DNA of 20,504 nt, taken from an uncultured Bacilli bacterium. GTDB lineage: Bacteria; Bacillota_I; Bacilli_A; RF39; UBA660. The notes below the pieces were generated by a model. The model was not told where the DNA came from, did no database searches, and saw only the letters and a program-made list of their open reading frames with translations. The position numbers were made by a program, and so were the translations under genes. Shown here one piece after another: positions 6,034-12,170 of the stretch. Numbering within the stretch: the stretch's first letter is position 1; each line of letters opens with the position of its first letter. The stretch lies in NCBI GenBank assembly GCA_934162325.1, contig CAKPIH010000019.1:1-20504 (forward strand), written 5' to 3'.

Positions 6034-7462
6034 CTTTAGCCACCATACCTTTACATCCAAGTACTTCTTCTATTTTATTAGCCATATTAAGTACTAAATA
6101 ATCCTCTTTTGCTCTACCAGTAATATTTACACTAACAGGCATATTATTAACAAAACCACTAGGAATAGAAATACTAGGAAATCCTCCAAAATTACCAATT
6201 ACAAGATGATTACCAAGAATCAAATACTCATCTGATAATTTATCACTAGCCTTATCAAATAAAGGAGCAATATCACCACTCGTAGGCATAATAAGACCAT
6301 CATATTTTTTAAATAATTCATTCATTCTATCAACAATAAGTCTTCTAACTCTAGAAGCATTTAAAAATAATTTTTCTTGATTCTCTTTTTGAAGAACATA
6401 ACTACCAATAACAAATCTTCTCTTAATAAGTTCCGAAAATCCTTCTGTTCTCGTCTTCATCATAATATCATTAACATTACTTGCTTCTACTCTACTACCA
6501 AATGGAATACCAGTTAAATTAGAATTATTACTAGTAGCTTCTGCACAAGAAATAACATTATATACAGGATATATAGCTTCAAGTAGTTCTTTACCAAAAG
6601 TAACCTCTTCTATTTCAAATCCTAAAGCTTTGCATTTATTAATAACCGCTTTAAAATTATCCATAATATCCTTTAATTCATCACTATCACTAACTATATC
6701 CATAGCTTCTTTTATATAAAATAATTTTTTACCTTTAATATCATTATCTATATTATCAACATAAGAAATATCTTCATCAGGTAAACTAGTCATATCCTTG
6801 TCATCATGACCTTTAACTATATTCATAACATAACTTACATCTTTAACACTTCTAGCAAATACTCCAAGATGATCTAAACTAGAAGCAAAAGCAAATAAAC
6901 CATATCTAGATATTCTACCATAAGTAGGTTTATATCCAACTACTCCACCATAAGCAGCTGGTTTTCTAATAGAATCACCTGTATCAGAACCAATTGCAAA
7001 AGGAACAATACCAAGAGCAACTGAAGCAGCACTACCAGCAGAACTACCACCAATCATTCTTTCCTTATCCCAAGGATTTCTAACAACACCAGTATGTCCA
7101 GTAGTACCAGTTCCTCCCATAGCAAGTTCATCAAGTACAGTCTTACCCATAAGTACAGCACCTGACTCTCTTAACTTCTTATAAATGGTGGCATCATATA
7201 AAGGAATATAATCTTTAAGTATATTTGAAGAAGCAGTAGTAAGTATCCCTTTAGTAGAAATATTATCCTTTAAAGCATAAGGTATTCCTCTTAGTATACT
7301 CTCTTCTTCCATTTCTTCTTTTTTGTCCATAATTGTAACAAAACAGTTATATTCATCTTGATATTTTTTAGCCTTACTAGTAGCCTCTTCAAATAACATC
7401 TCACTAGTAACATTACCATTATCTAAATTATTTCTAATTTCATCAATAAGTTTATTTGTCAT
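6026..7462 (-). CDS. gatA: Asp/Glu-tRNA(Asn/Gln) amidotransferase subunit A
   Basis: GatA is the glutaminase that feeds ammonia to GatB. The 478-residue protein has the amidase-signature fold with the Ser-cisSer-Lys triad visible as K65 (YALKDN), S140 (MIGGSSAGS) and S164 (SDTGDSIRKPAA), at the normal 24-residue spacing between the two serines. Two usually invariant glycines differ: the second Gly of GGSSGGS is Ala142, and the Gly just before the nucleophile is Asp163. The latter sits in the oxyanion-hole loop. All three Gat subunits are otherwise intact, so I expect a working enzyme. The ATG overlaps the gatC stop (TAATG) and the end overlaps gatB, giving a tightly coupled operon. Confidence 0.97.
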   Translation of the reverse strand: MTNKLIDEIRNNLDNGNVTSEMLFEEATSKAKKYQDEYNCFVTIMDKKEEMEEESILRGIPYALKDNISTKGILTTASSNILKDYIPLYDATIYKKLRESGAVLMGKTVLDELAMGGTGTTGHTGVVRNPWDKERMIGGSSAGSAASVALGIVPFAIGSDTGDSIRKPAAYGGVVGYKPTYGRISRYGLFAFASSLDHLGVFARSVKDVSYVMNIVKGHDDKDMTSLPDEDISYVDNIDNDIKGKKLFYIKEAMDIVSDSDELKDIMDNFKAVINKCKALGFEIEEVTFGKELLEAIYPVYNVISCAEATSNNSNLTGIPFGSRVEASNVNDIMMKTRTEGFSELIKRRFVIGSYVLQKENQEKLFLNASRVRRLIVDRMNELFKKYDGLIMPTSGDIAPLFDKASDKLSDEYLILGNHLVIGNFGGFPSISIPSGFVNNMPVSVNITGRAKEDYLVLNMANKIEEVLGCKGMVAKDE

Positions 7463-7758
7463 TATTCCACCACCTTAGGAACCTTTACTCTATTATCCTC
7501 ATAATCTTTGACATTAATCTTCATATTATCAAAAGTAATTTCATTATTATATACATCTTCTCTTAAATAATTATCATTTAGTTCTAAATCAAAAGGAAAC
7601 GTCATTGGTTCTACCTTATCAATACCTTTAATATTACCAATTAAATCCATTTGTTTAAGAATAACATCAAATTCTTTTTCCAAAGTTTCATACTCATCAT
7701 CATTCATTTCAAACATAAGTTTTTTAGCTAAACTTTCTAACTCACTTTTTGATATCAT
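7462..7758 (-). CDS. gatC: Asp/Glu-tRNA(Asn/Gln) amidotransferase subunit C
   Basis: GatC is the small scaffold that wraps around the GatA-GatB interface. The protein (98 residues from 7758) has the family pattern: an N-terminal helix MISKSELESLAKKLMFEM, a second helix, then the hallmark motif region KGIDKVEPMTFPFDLELN followed by LREDV. The ATG at 7758 follows GGAGGAAGTT. The ATG at 7770 overlaps that ribosome site, so the shorter start is preferred. It is first in gatC-gatA-gatB, with a promoter directly upstream. Confidence 0.95.
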   Translation of the reverse strand: MISKSELESLAKKLMFEMNDDEYETLEKEFDVILKQMDLIGNIKGIDKVEPMTFPFDLELNDNYLREDVYNNEITFDNMKINVKDYEDNRVKVPKVVE

Positions 7759-7783
7759 AACTTCCTCCATTCAAATCATTAAT

Positions 7784-7812
7784 ATTATAGCAATTTTATA
7801 TTCAAAAAACAA
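7784..7812 (-). promoter_or_regulatory. Sigma-A promoter for gatCAB
   Basis: The minus strand has TTGTTT (7812-7807), a 17-bp spacer and a perfect TATAAT (7789-7784), 25 bp before the gatC start. Confidence 0.7.
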
Positions 7813-7909
7813 GAGACTTTTAATCTTCCTTCCACAAAACTATTTATTCTATATCTATTAAGGCATTTCTTATCAATAAATAAATTTATCTTCGAAATAA
7901 CCACCTCTA

Positions 7910-7965
7910 AAATAATTATTATCTATTTTTTACATAGAATAGTCAAAATTAGATAATAATTATTT
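7910..7965. repeat. 16-bp perfect inverted repeat between gatC and the XRE gene
   Basis: Arms 7910-7925 (AAATAATTATTATCTA) and 7950-7965 are exact reverse complements separated by 24 bp. Each arm holds a 10-bp palindrome AATAATTATT. The centre-to-centre distance of 40 bp is close to four helical turns. It lies between divergent promoters, about 30 bp upstream of the XRE promoter, and would suit an operator for that regulator. The stem is pure AT apart from one pair and has no clean T-run after it, so it is not a convincing terminator. Confidence 0.65.
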
Positions 7966-7992
7966 CAATCTTGGTAATAATATTATCATAAT

Positions 7993-8021
7993 GTTACAAA
8001 TAAAAAATAATTTATTATAAT
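7993..8021 (+). promoter_or_regulatory. Promoter for the XRE regulator gene
   Basis: GTTACA (7993-7998), a 17-bp spacer and a perfect TATAAT (8016-8021) lie 14 bp before the GGAGGT ribosome site. Confidence 0.7.
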
Positions 8022-8045
8022 AAAACTAGTTTTTGGAGGTAAAAA

Positions 8046-8384
8046 ATGAAGTTAGGTGAAAAAATAAAATATCTAAGAAAAAGTAAAGGGATATCACAAG
8101 AAGAATTAGCAACAATGTTAAAAATTAATAGAAATTTCTTATCTAGAATAGAAACAGGAAAATCAGAACCAAATGCTGGTATACTAAAAAGTATTGCACA
8201 AATTTTCAACGTTGATTTAAATTCATTATTAGACATAAATAATAGTGAAGAACAAGGTATCGATAAAATAAAGTACATAACAGAAAATTGCAAATACTTG
8301 CAAGACAAAGACTTAGAATTTATTGTAAGAATAATGACTGTAATGCGTGAAGAATATGTAAAAATAAATACAGATATAGATTAA
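8046..8384 (+). CDS. XRE-family helix-turn-helix regulator
   Basis: This 112-residue protein has an HTH_3 DNA-binding domain at residues 3-61: GEKIKYLRKSKGISQEELATML (helices 1-2), INRNFLSRIETGKSEPNAG (recognition helix and the E-x-G-K-x-x-P turn), then ILKSIAQIFNVDLNSLLD. The remaining 50 residues form a probable helical segment (DKDLEFIVRIMTVMREEYVKI), likely for dimerisation. There is no sensor domain and no toxin or peptidase partner. The start follows GGAGGT. The 16-bp inverted repeat upstream is a candidate autoregulatory operator. Its targets are unknown; phage or plasmid repressors have the same fold, but no mobile genes are nearby. Confidence 0.88.
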   Translation: MKLGEKIKYLRKSKGISQEELATMLKINRNFLSRIETGKSEPNAGILKSIAQIFNVDLNSLLDINNSEEQGIDKIKYITENCKYLQDKDLEFIVRIMTVMREEYVKINTDID

Positions 8385-8410
8385 GAATGATATTTTTATC
8401 ATTCTTTTTA
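8383..8410 (+). terminator. Terminator of the XRE gene
   Basis: A perfect 10-bp stem AAGAATGATA/TATCATTCTT with a TTTT loop is followed by TTT. It starts in the stop codon. Confidence 0.85.
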
Positions 8411-8421
8411 TATACTTTAAT

Positions 8422-8775
8422 ATGAATAACAATAATGAGAATCTTTTAAAAGAAGTAAATATAGATATTATCTTTTTCTTTTTAGTAATAGTTAAATCAT
8501 TAGTTTCCTTTTATATAATAACAGAAAAAAAGAAAAGTATCTTAGATATTCCAAGTATAACCAATGAAGAAGCCAATAAATTATATTACTATAATCGTAG
8601 ACTAAATGTCATAATAGCAATTTATTTCTTTCTAAATGCCTATAACAATTATCAAGATAGTGATCCAAATAATAATACTGGAGAAAGATACTTACTAGCC
8701 GCAACATTCTTTATTCTAATTGGTTCTCTTTTATATCTACCACTAGGAAATAGTAATTTAATAATAGAAAACTAG
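8422..8775 (+). CDS. Orphan three-helix membrane protein
   Basis: I do not recognise this 117-residue protein. It has three probable membrane helices at about 14-34, 61-76 and 91-110. The loop between helices 1 and 2 is charged (TEKKKSILDIPSITNEEANKLYYYNRR), and the loop between 2 and 3 is short and Asn/Asp-rich. No catalytic motif is visible. The ATG at 8422 has no purine-rich ribosome site. The base run TATACT at 8411-8416 could be a -10 box only 6 nt upstream, so a leaderless message is possible. Codon use matches the neighbours. It is separated from the XRE gene by a terminator and from hsp20 by 48 bp. Confidence 0.6.
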   Translation: MNNNNENLLKEVNIDIIFFFLVIVKSLVSFYIITEKKKSILDIPSITNEEANKLYYYNRRLNVIIAIYFFLNAYNNYQDSDPNNNTGERYLLAATFFILIGSLLYLPLGNSNLIIEN

Positions 8776-8823
8776 TATAAAAATATTTTCCTATTACATA
8801 ATAAAAAAGAAAGGAAGATATAT

Positions 8824-9207
8824 ATGCTATCAAAATATTATTTAAATGATTACTTTCCTCTTATTGATTCTCCATTACTTAAAGAAAGAGAATACATGAA
8901 AACAGATATAAGAGAAGAAGTAAATAAATACATTATGGAAATAGATTTACCAGGATTAAAAAAAGAAGATATATTAATTAATTATGAAAATGGTTACTTA
9001 ACAATTAAAGCAGTAAAAAAAGTAGAACTAAAAACAGAGGTATATGTAAGAAGAGAAAGATTTTATGGTGAAGTAAAAAGAAGTTTCTATATAGGCGAAA
9101 AAAAAGAATCTGATATAAAAGCCAACTACGAAAATGGTATTTTAACCATATCTTTTCCTAAAGAAGAAACTCCAAAAAAAGAAATACCAAATATAACTAT
9201 TAAATAG
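8824..9207 (+). CDS. Small heat-shock protein, Hsp20/alpha-crystallin family
   Basis: Hsp20 proteins are ATP-independent holdases that keep unfolding proteins soluble. The 127-residue protein has a short N-terminal arm, then the alpha-crystallin domain (about 25-113): KYIMEIDLPGLKKEDILINYENGYLTI, and the closing signature IKANYENGILTISFPK with the usual N-G-x-L. The C-terminal tail carries the I-x-I anchor as ITI (124-126), used for oligomer assembly. An AAAGGAAGA site precedes the ATG. No CIRCE (TTAGCACTC repeat) element is seen upstream, so HrcA control is not supported. It is a single gene with its own terminator. Confidence 0.93.
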   Translation: MLSKYYLNDYFPLIDSPLLKEREYMKTDIREEVNKYIMEIDLPGLKKEDILINYENGYLTIKAVKKVELKTEVYVRRERFYGEVKRSFYIGEKKESDIKANYENGILTISFPKEETPKKEIPNITIK

Positions 9208-9235
9208 ACTAGTAAAAAACTTCTAGTCTATTTTT
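9204..9235 (+). terminator. Terminator of the hsp20 gene
   Basis: A TAGACTAG/CTAGTCTA stem (9205-9212 with 9223-9230) with a 10-nt loop is followed by five T. It begins in the stop codon. Confidence 0.88.
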
Positions 9236-9243
9236 AAATATAA

Positions 9244-9252
9244 TGGTATAAT
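9244..9252 (+). promoter_or_regulatory. Extended -10 promoter for the methyltransferase-pseudouridine synthase pair
   Basis: TGGTATAAT is a TGn extended -10 with a perfect TATAAT at 9247-9252, located 17 bp before the ATG. No convincing -35 box; the hsp20 terminator lies directly upstream. Confidence 0.65.
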
Positions 9253-9269
9253 TAATTTGAGGTGCAAAA

Positions 9270-10130
9270 ATGAATATAAGTAATAGATGGAAAGATTATG
9301 AATGTATAAAAACAGGAAATGGTGAAAAATTAGAAAGATGGAAAAATATTATCCTAATAAGACCTGATCCCCAAATAATATGGAGCAAGAAAGAAAAGTG
9401 GAATAACTTTGATGCCCACTATCACAGAAGTAAAGAAGGCGGAGGTTCATGGGAATTTAGAAAAAAATTACCAGAATATTGGACTGTAAATTATAATGAT
9501 TTAACATTTAAAGTATCTCCCACTAATTTTAAACATACTGGTATATTTCCTGAGCAAGCAGCAAACTGGGATTTTATCCAAACCAAAGTAAAAGAGTACA
9601 AAGAAAATCATAATGAAATGAAAGTATTAAATTTGTTTGCATACACAGGTTGTGCTTCAATGGCAGCTTCTAGTGCTGGAGCAGACGAAGTAGTTCACGT
9701 TGATGCTTCTAAAGGAATAAACGAATGGGCCAAAGAAAACATGCAGTTATGTCATCTAGAAAATAATAAAATAAGATTTATAACTGAAGATACCATTAAA
9801 TTCTTAGAAAGAGAACAAAGAAGAGGCAGAAAATACGAAGGTATAATTATGGATCCTCCAAGTTATGGTCGTGGTCCAAATAAAGAAGTGTGGAAATTTG
9901 AAAATGATTTTCCAAATTTATTAGATAATGTAAAAAAAGTTTTATCTGATGATTTTTCATTCTTGTTAATCAGTTGCTACACAACCGGTATAAGTCATAT
10001 ATCTCTTGAAAATATCTTAAAGCAAAATTTCCCTAACTACAAAATAGAAACTGGTGAAAACTGTCTACCTGTAACTGAAGACAATCTAATATTACCATGT
10101 GGAATATATGGAAAAGTTACCAAAAATTAA
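9270..10130 (+). CDS. Class I SAM-dependent methyltransferase, RlmI/RlmK-like catalytic domain
   Basis: This 286-residue enzyme has a Rossmann-fold SAM domain. Motif I is VLNLFAYTGCASMAASSAGA (119-138), the acidic ribose-binding end is VHVDAS (142-147), and motif IV is IIMDPPSYGRG (192-202), typical of the RlmI/RlmK-like group that acts on 23S rRNA bases. The N-terminal 100 residues (WKDYECIKTGNGEKLERW, then SPTNFKHTGIFPEQ) match the substrate-recognition part of that group. No PUA domain is present. It overlaps the downstream RluA-type gene by 23 bases, so the pair probably forms an rRNA-modification operon (inference). Starts 5 nt after GAGGTG. The exact target nucleotide is unknown. Confidence 0.85.
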   Translation: MNISNRWKDYECIKTGNGEKLERWKNIILIRPDPQIIWSKKEKWNNFDAHYHRSKEGGGSWEFRKKLPEYWTVNYNDLTFKVSPTNFKHTGIFPEQAANWDFIQTKVKEYKENHNEMKVLNLFAYTGCASMAASSAGADEVVHVDASKGINEWAKENMQLCHLENNKIRFITEDTIKFLEREQRRGRKYEGIIMDPPSYGRGPNKEVWKFENDFPNLLDNVKKVLSDDFSFLLISCYTTGISHISLENILKQNFPNYKIETGENCLPVTEDNLILPCGIYGKVTKN

Positions 10131-10773
10131 TGTAATATATGAAGATAACCATCTTCTAGTAGTAGAAAAACCAGTTAATATACCAGTTCAAGAAGATATA
10201 AGTAAAGATATAGATATGATAACATTATTAAAAGATTATCGTATTAAAAAAGAAAATAAAAAAGGCGATGCCTATATAGGCTTAGTACATAGACTAGATA
10301 GACCAGTTGGAGGAATTATGGTATTTGCCAAAACTTCAAAAGCGGCTTCTAGACTAAGTGAAGAAATAAGAAATAATACTTTTCATAAAACATATCTAGC
10401 AGTAATTGAGGGTACTATACCTAAAGAAGGTAAATTAGAAGATTATCTTATCAAAGATAAAAATAAAAATATCAGTTATATAACCACTAAAGATAAAGGT
10501 AAATATTCTGCTTTAGAATACAAAGTTCTAAATACCAAAGATAATTTATCATTAGTAGAAATAAATCTAATTACAGGTCGTTCTCACCAAATAAGATTAC
10601 AATTTGCTAGTAGAAATCATCCTTTAGTAGGAGACTCCAAGTATGGAAATAATCCAAGCAATATAAATATAGCTTTATTTGCTAAATCAATAACTTTTAC
10701 CCACCCCACTACCAAAGAAAAATTAACATTTACTCTTGATATGCCAAATAAATACCCATTTAACATATTTTAA
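10108..10773 (+). CDS. RluA-family RNA pseudouridine synthase
   Basis: These enzymes convert uridine to pseudouridine in rRNA or tRNA. The 221-residue protein shows the family order: VIYEDNHLLVVEKPVNIPV at the N-terminus, the catalytic motif GLVHRLDRPVGGIMVFAK with nucleophile D64, TFHKTYLAVIEG, then LITGRSHQIRLQFASRNHPLVGDSKYG. No S4 domain, so it is of the short type; length is near the family minimum. The ATG at 10108 is preferred because it gives a normal family start (MEKLPKINVIYED); an in-frame GTG lies 9 bases upstream. Initiation within the upstream methyltransferase gene, with only a weak GTGGA site, points to translational coupling. Confidence 0.92.
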   Translation: MEKLPKINVIYEDNHLLVVEKPVNIPVQEDISKDIDMITLLKDYRIKKENKKGDAYIGLVHRLDRPVGGIMVFAKTSKAASRLSEEIRNNTFHKTYLAVIEGTIPKEGKLEDYLIKDKNKNISYITTKDKGKYSALEYKVLNTKDNLSLVEINLITGRSHQIRLQFASRNHPLVGDSKYGNNPSNINIALFAKSITFTHPTTKEKLTFTLDMPNKYPFNIF

Positions 10774-10803
10774 AAATCACATAATTATACCATATTTAAA
10801 TTC

Positions 10804-10809
10804 TATAAT
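10804..10809 (+). promoter_or_regulatory. Candidate -10 box for the YugP-type gene
   Basis: A perfect TATAAT lies 27 bp before the ATG, but the -35 position 17 bp upstream (ATAATT) is poor. The palindrome ATAATTAT occurs at 10781-10788 and again at 10805-10812, one copy covering the -10 box, so a repressor could act here (weak inference). Confidence 0.4.
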
Positions 10810-10835
10810 TATAAACAAGGAGGAATTAATCAAAT

Positions 10836-11519
10836 ATGAATAATAATATAATAACTTATGATTTACTAATATGGATTGGACTACTTATAACAATAATATC
10901 ACAAATATTAGTATCAACATCCTATAGTAGATTTAAAAAGAAACTAAATAATAAAGATATCACTGGTTTTGATGCAGCCAGAAAAATATTAGACAAAAAT
11001 GGTCTTAAAGACATAATGATACTTGAAACAAAAGGTAATCTAACTGATCATTATGATCCGACCAGAAAAGTAGTTAGATTATCTACCGATATCTATCATG
11101 GTTCAAGTATAGCATCAGTTGCCGTAGCAGCCCACGAATGTGGTCATGCTATTCAAGATAAAGAAAACTATAAACCAATGCGAATAAGAAGTAAAATAGT
11201 TCCTACTGTTAATTTATGTACAAAACTTGGTTATCTTGCAATTGTAATAGGAGCAATCTTTTCATACAAATTAATGGAAATAGGTATAATCTTATTACTT
11301 GCTTTATTAGCTTTTCAACTAATAACTTTACCAGTAGAATTTAATGCTTCTAGTAGAGCATTAAAACAATTAAAAGAATTAAAATTATTAGATAGTGAAG
11401 AAATTCCTAATGCTAAAAGTATGTTATCAGCAGCTGCTTTCACATATGTAGCAGCTATGCTGTCAACACTATTAGAAATACTAAGATATGTATTAATTTT
11501 TACAGATAGGGACAACTAG
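10836..11519 (+). CDS. YugP-family membrane zinc metallopeptidase
   Basis: The 227-residue protein matches the YugP (neutral zinc metallopeptidase) family in length and layout. It has an N-terminal membrane helix (8-28), a cytoplasm-facing or surface domain with the zinc motif HECGH (100-104) inside VAVAAHECGHAIQ, and further helices at about 131-165 and 195-222. E168 in LPVEFNASSRA is the probable third zinc ligand, and the D-A-A-R-K-I-L segment (46-52) is conserved in the family. Substrates are unknown. AAGGAGG lies 12 nt before the ATG, somewhat far; no closer in-frame start exists because of a TAA at 10827. Confidence 0.9.
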   Translation: MNNNIITYDLLIWIGLLITIISQILVSTSYSRFKKKLNNKDITGFDAARKILDKNGLKDIMILETKGNLTDHYDPTRKVVRLSTDIYHGSSIASVAVAAHECGHAIQDKENYKPMRIRSKIVPTVNLCTKLGYLAIVIGAIFSYKLMEIGIILLLALLAFQLITLPVEFNASSRALKQLKELKLLDSEEIPNAKSMLSAAAFTYVAAMLSTLLEILRYVLIFTDRDN

Positions 11520-11542
11520 TTCTTTTCTTTTTATACTATTTA

Positions 11543-11551
11543 TGATATAAT
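11543..11551 (+). promoter_or_regulatory. Extended -10 promoter for the HEYTH protein gene
   Basis: TGATATAAT is a TGn extended -10 with a perfect TATAAT (11546-11551), 22 bp before the ATG. A T-rich stretch, but no clear -35, lies upstream. Confidence 0.65.
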
Positions 11552-11573
11552 AATTCATACAAGGGAGGTAATT

Positions 11574-12116
11574 ATGCAAGAAAATTATTATAAAAAATTT
11601 ATACATTTTTTAAAAGAACATAATTTATATGATGAAAACGCCATGGAATACTTACACGAAAAAGGCATCTTTTTCAACTATTTAGAAGAAGAAAATAGAG
11701 ATTTCATCGGTTGCTATTTTGCAATAAATAAAAGAAAAATATTAGAAGGCATTATTTTATGTGTTCCATATATTACAGATGAAAAAACATTAATAATTAA
11801 TATACATGAATACACACATGCACTTTTATATTATAAATATCTAGGTAAAAAAGTAGACACTAAAAATAGTAGTATTGAAATACTACCAATGATGTATGAA
11901 AAATTATATATTAAAGAAAGTAATAGTCAATCAGGTAAAGAATATATTGAATATTTAGATTCTCAAATAACAGAAAAGAGTGATCTAAAATACAGAATAG
12001 CTATTGAGGCTCAACAGGATATGTTAGATCTTTATAGTAAAGAACAAGATCCTGATAAATTACAAATTCAATCAAAAAAATTAACTAAAAAATTAACTAA
12101 AAAATTAGCAAAATAA
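11574..12116 (+). CDS. Small orphan metalloprotease-like protein with HEYTH motif
   Basis: I do not recognise a named family for this 180-residue soluble protein. It has a clear zinc-peptidase motif in a hydrophobic helix, NIHEYTHALLYY (H78, E79, H82). E102 or E109 in SIEILPMMYEKLY, 20-27 residues later, could be the third ligand as in gluzincins. The region before (FAINKRKILEGIILCVPYI) reads like the edge strand of a protease active site. There is no signal peptide or membrane helix, so it is probably cytoplasmic. The C-terminus ends in a Lys-rich repeat (KKLT twice, then KKLA). It follows the YugP-type peptidase with its own promoter; ribosome site GGGAGG. Whether it is an active peptidase is unproven. 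Confidence 0.7.
   Translation: MQENYYKKFIHFLKEHNLYDENAMEYLHEKGIFFNYLEEENRDFIGCYFAINKRKILEGIILCVPYITDEKTLIINIHEYTHALLYYKYLGKKVDTKNSSIEILPMMYEKLYIKESNSQSGKEYIEYLDSQITEKSDLKYRIAIEAQQDMLDLYSKEQDPDKLQIQSKKLTKKLTKKLAK
12075..12110 (+). repeat. Three 12-bp tandem repeats encoding KKLT/KKLA
   Basis: Units AAAAAATTAACT (12075-12086 and 12087-12098) are identical, and the third (12099-12110) ends TTAGCA. They encode the Lys-rich C-terminus of the HEYTH protein. Such in-frame repeats can change copy number by slippage. Confidence 0.85.
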
Positions 12117-12120
12117 TACA

Positions 12121-12150
12121 AAGCACAATGAAAAATTGTGCTTAATATTT
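12121..12150 (+). terminator. Terminator-like hairpin after the HEYTH protein gene
   Basis: A perfect 9-bp stem AAGCACAAT/ATTGTGCTT (12121-12129 with 12135-12143) and a GAAAA loop are followed by AATATTTT, a weak T-tract, so termination may be leaky into the LCP gene. Confidence 0.7.
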
Positions 12151-12170
12151 TATATAAAGAAGGAATAAAA

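Noticed and set aside
7910..7965. Inverted repeat as terminator or IS relic
   Set aside because: The stem is nearly all A/T without a proper T-run, and no transposase remnant or target duplication is seen.
8778..8823. CIRCE or other heat-shock operator before hsp20
   Set aside because: No TTAGCACTC/GAGTGCTAA repeat or close variant is present in the 48-bp gap or just upstream.
11510..11535. Terminator after the YugP-type gene
   Set aside because: AACTAGTT is a palindrome without room for a loop, so no stable hairpin precedes the T-rich stretch.
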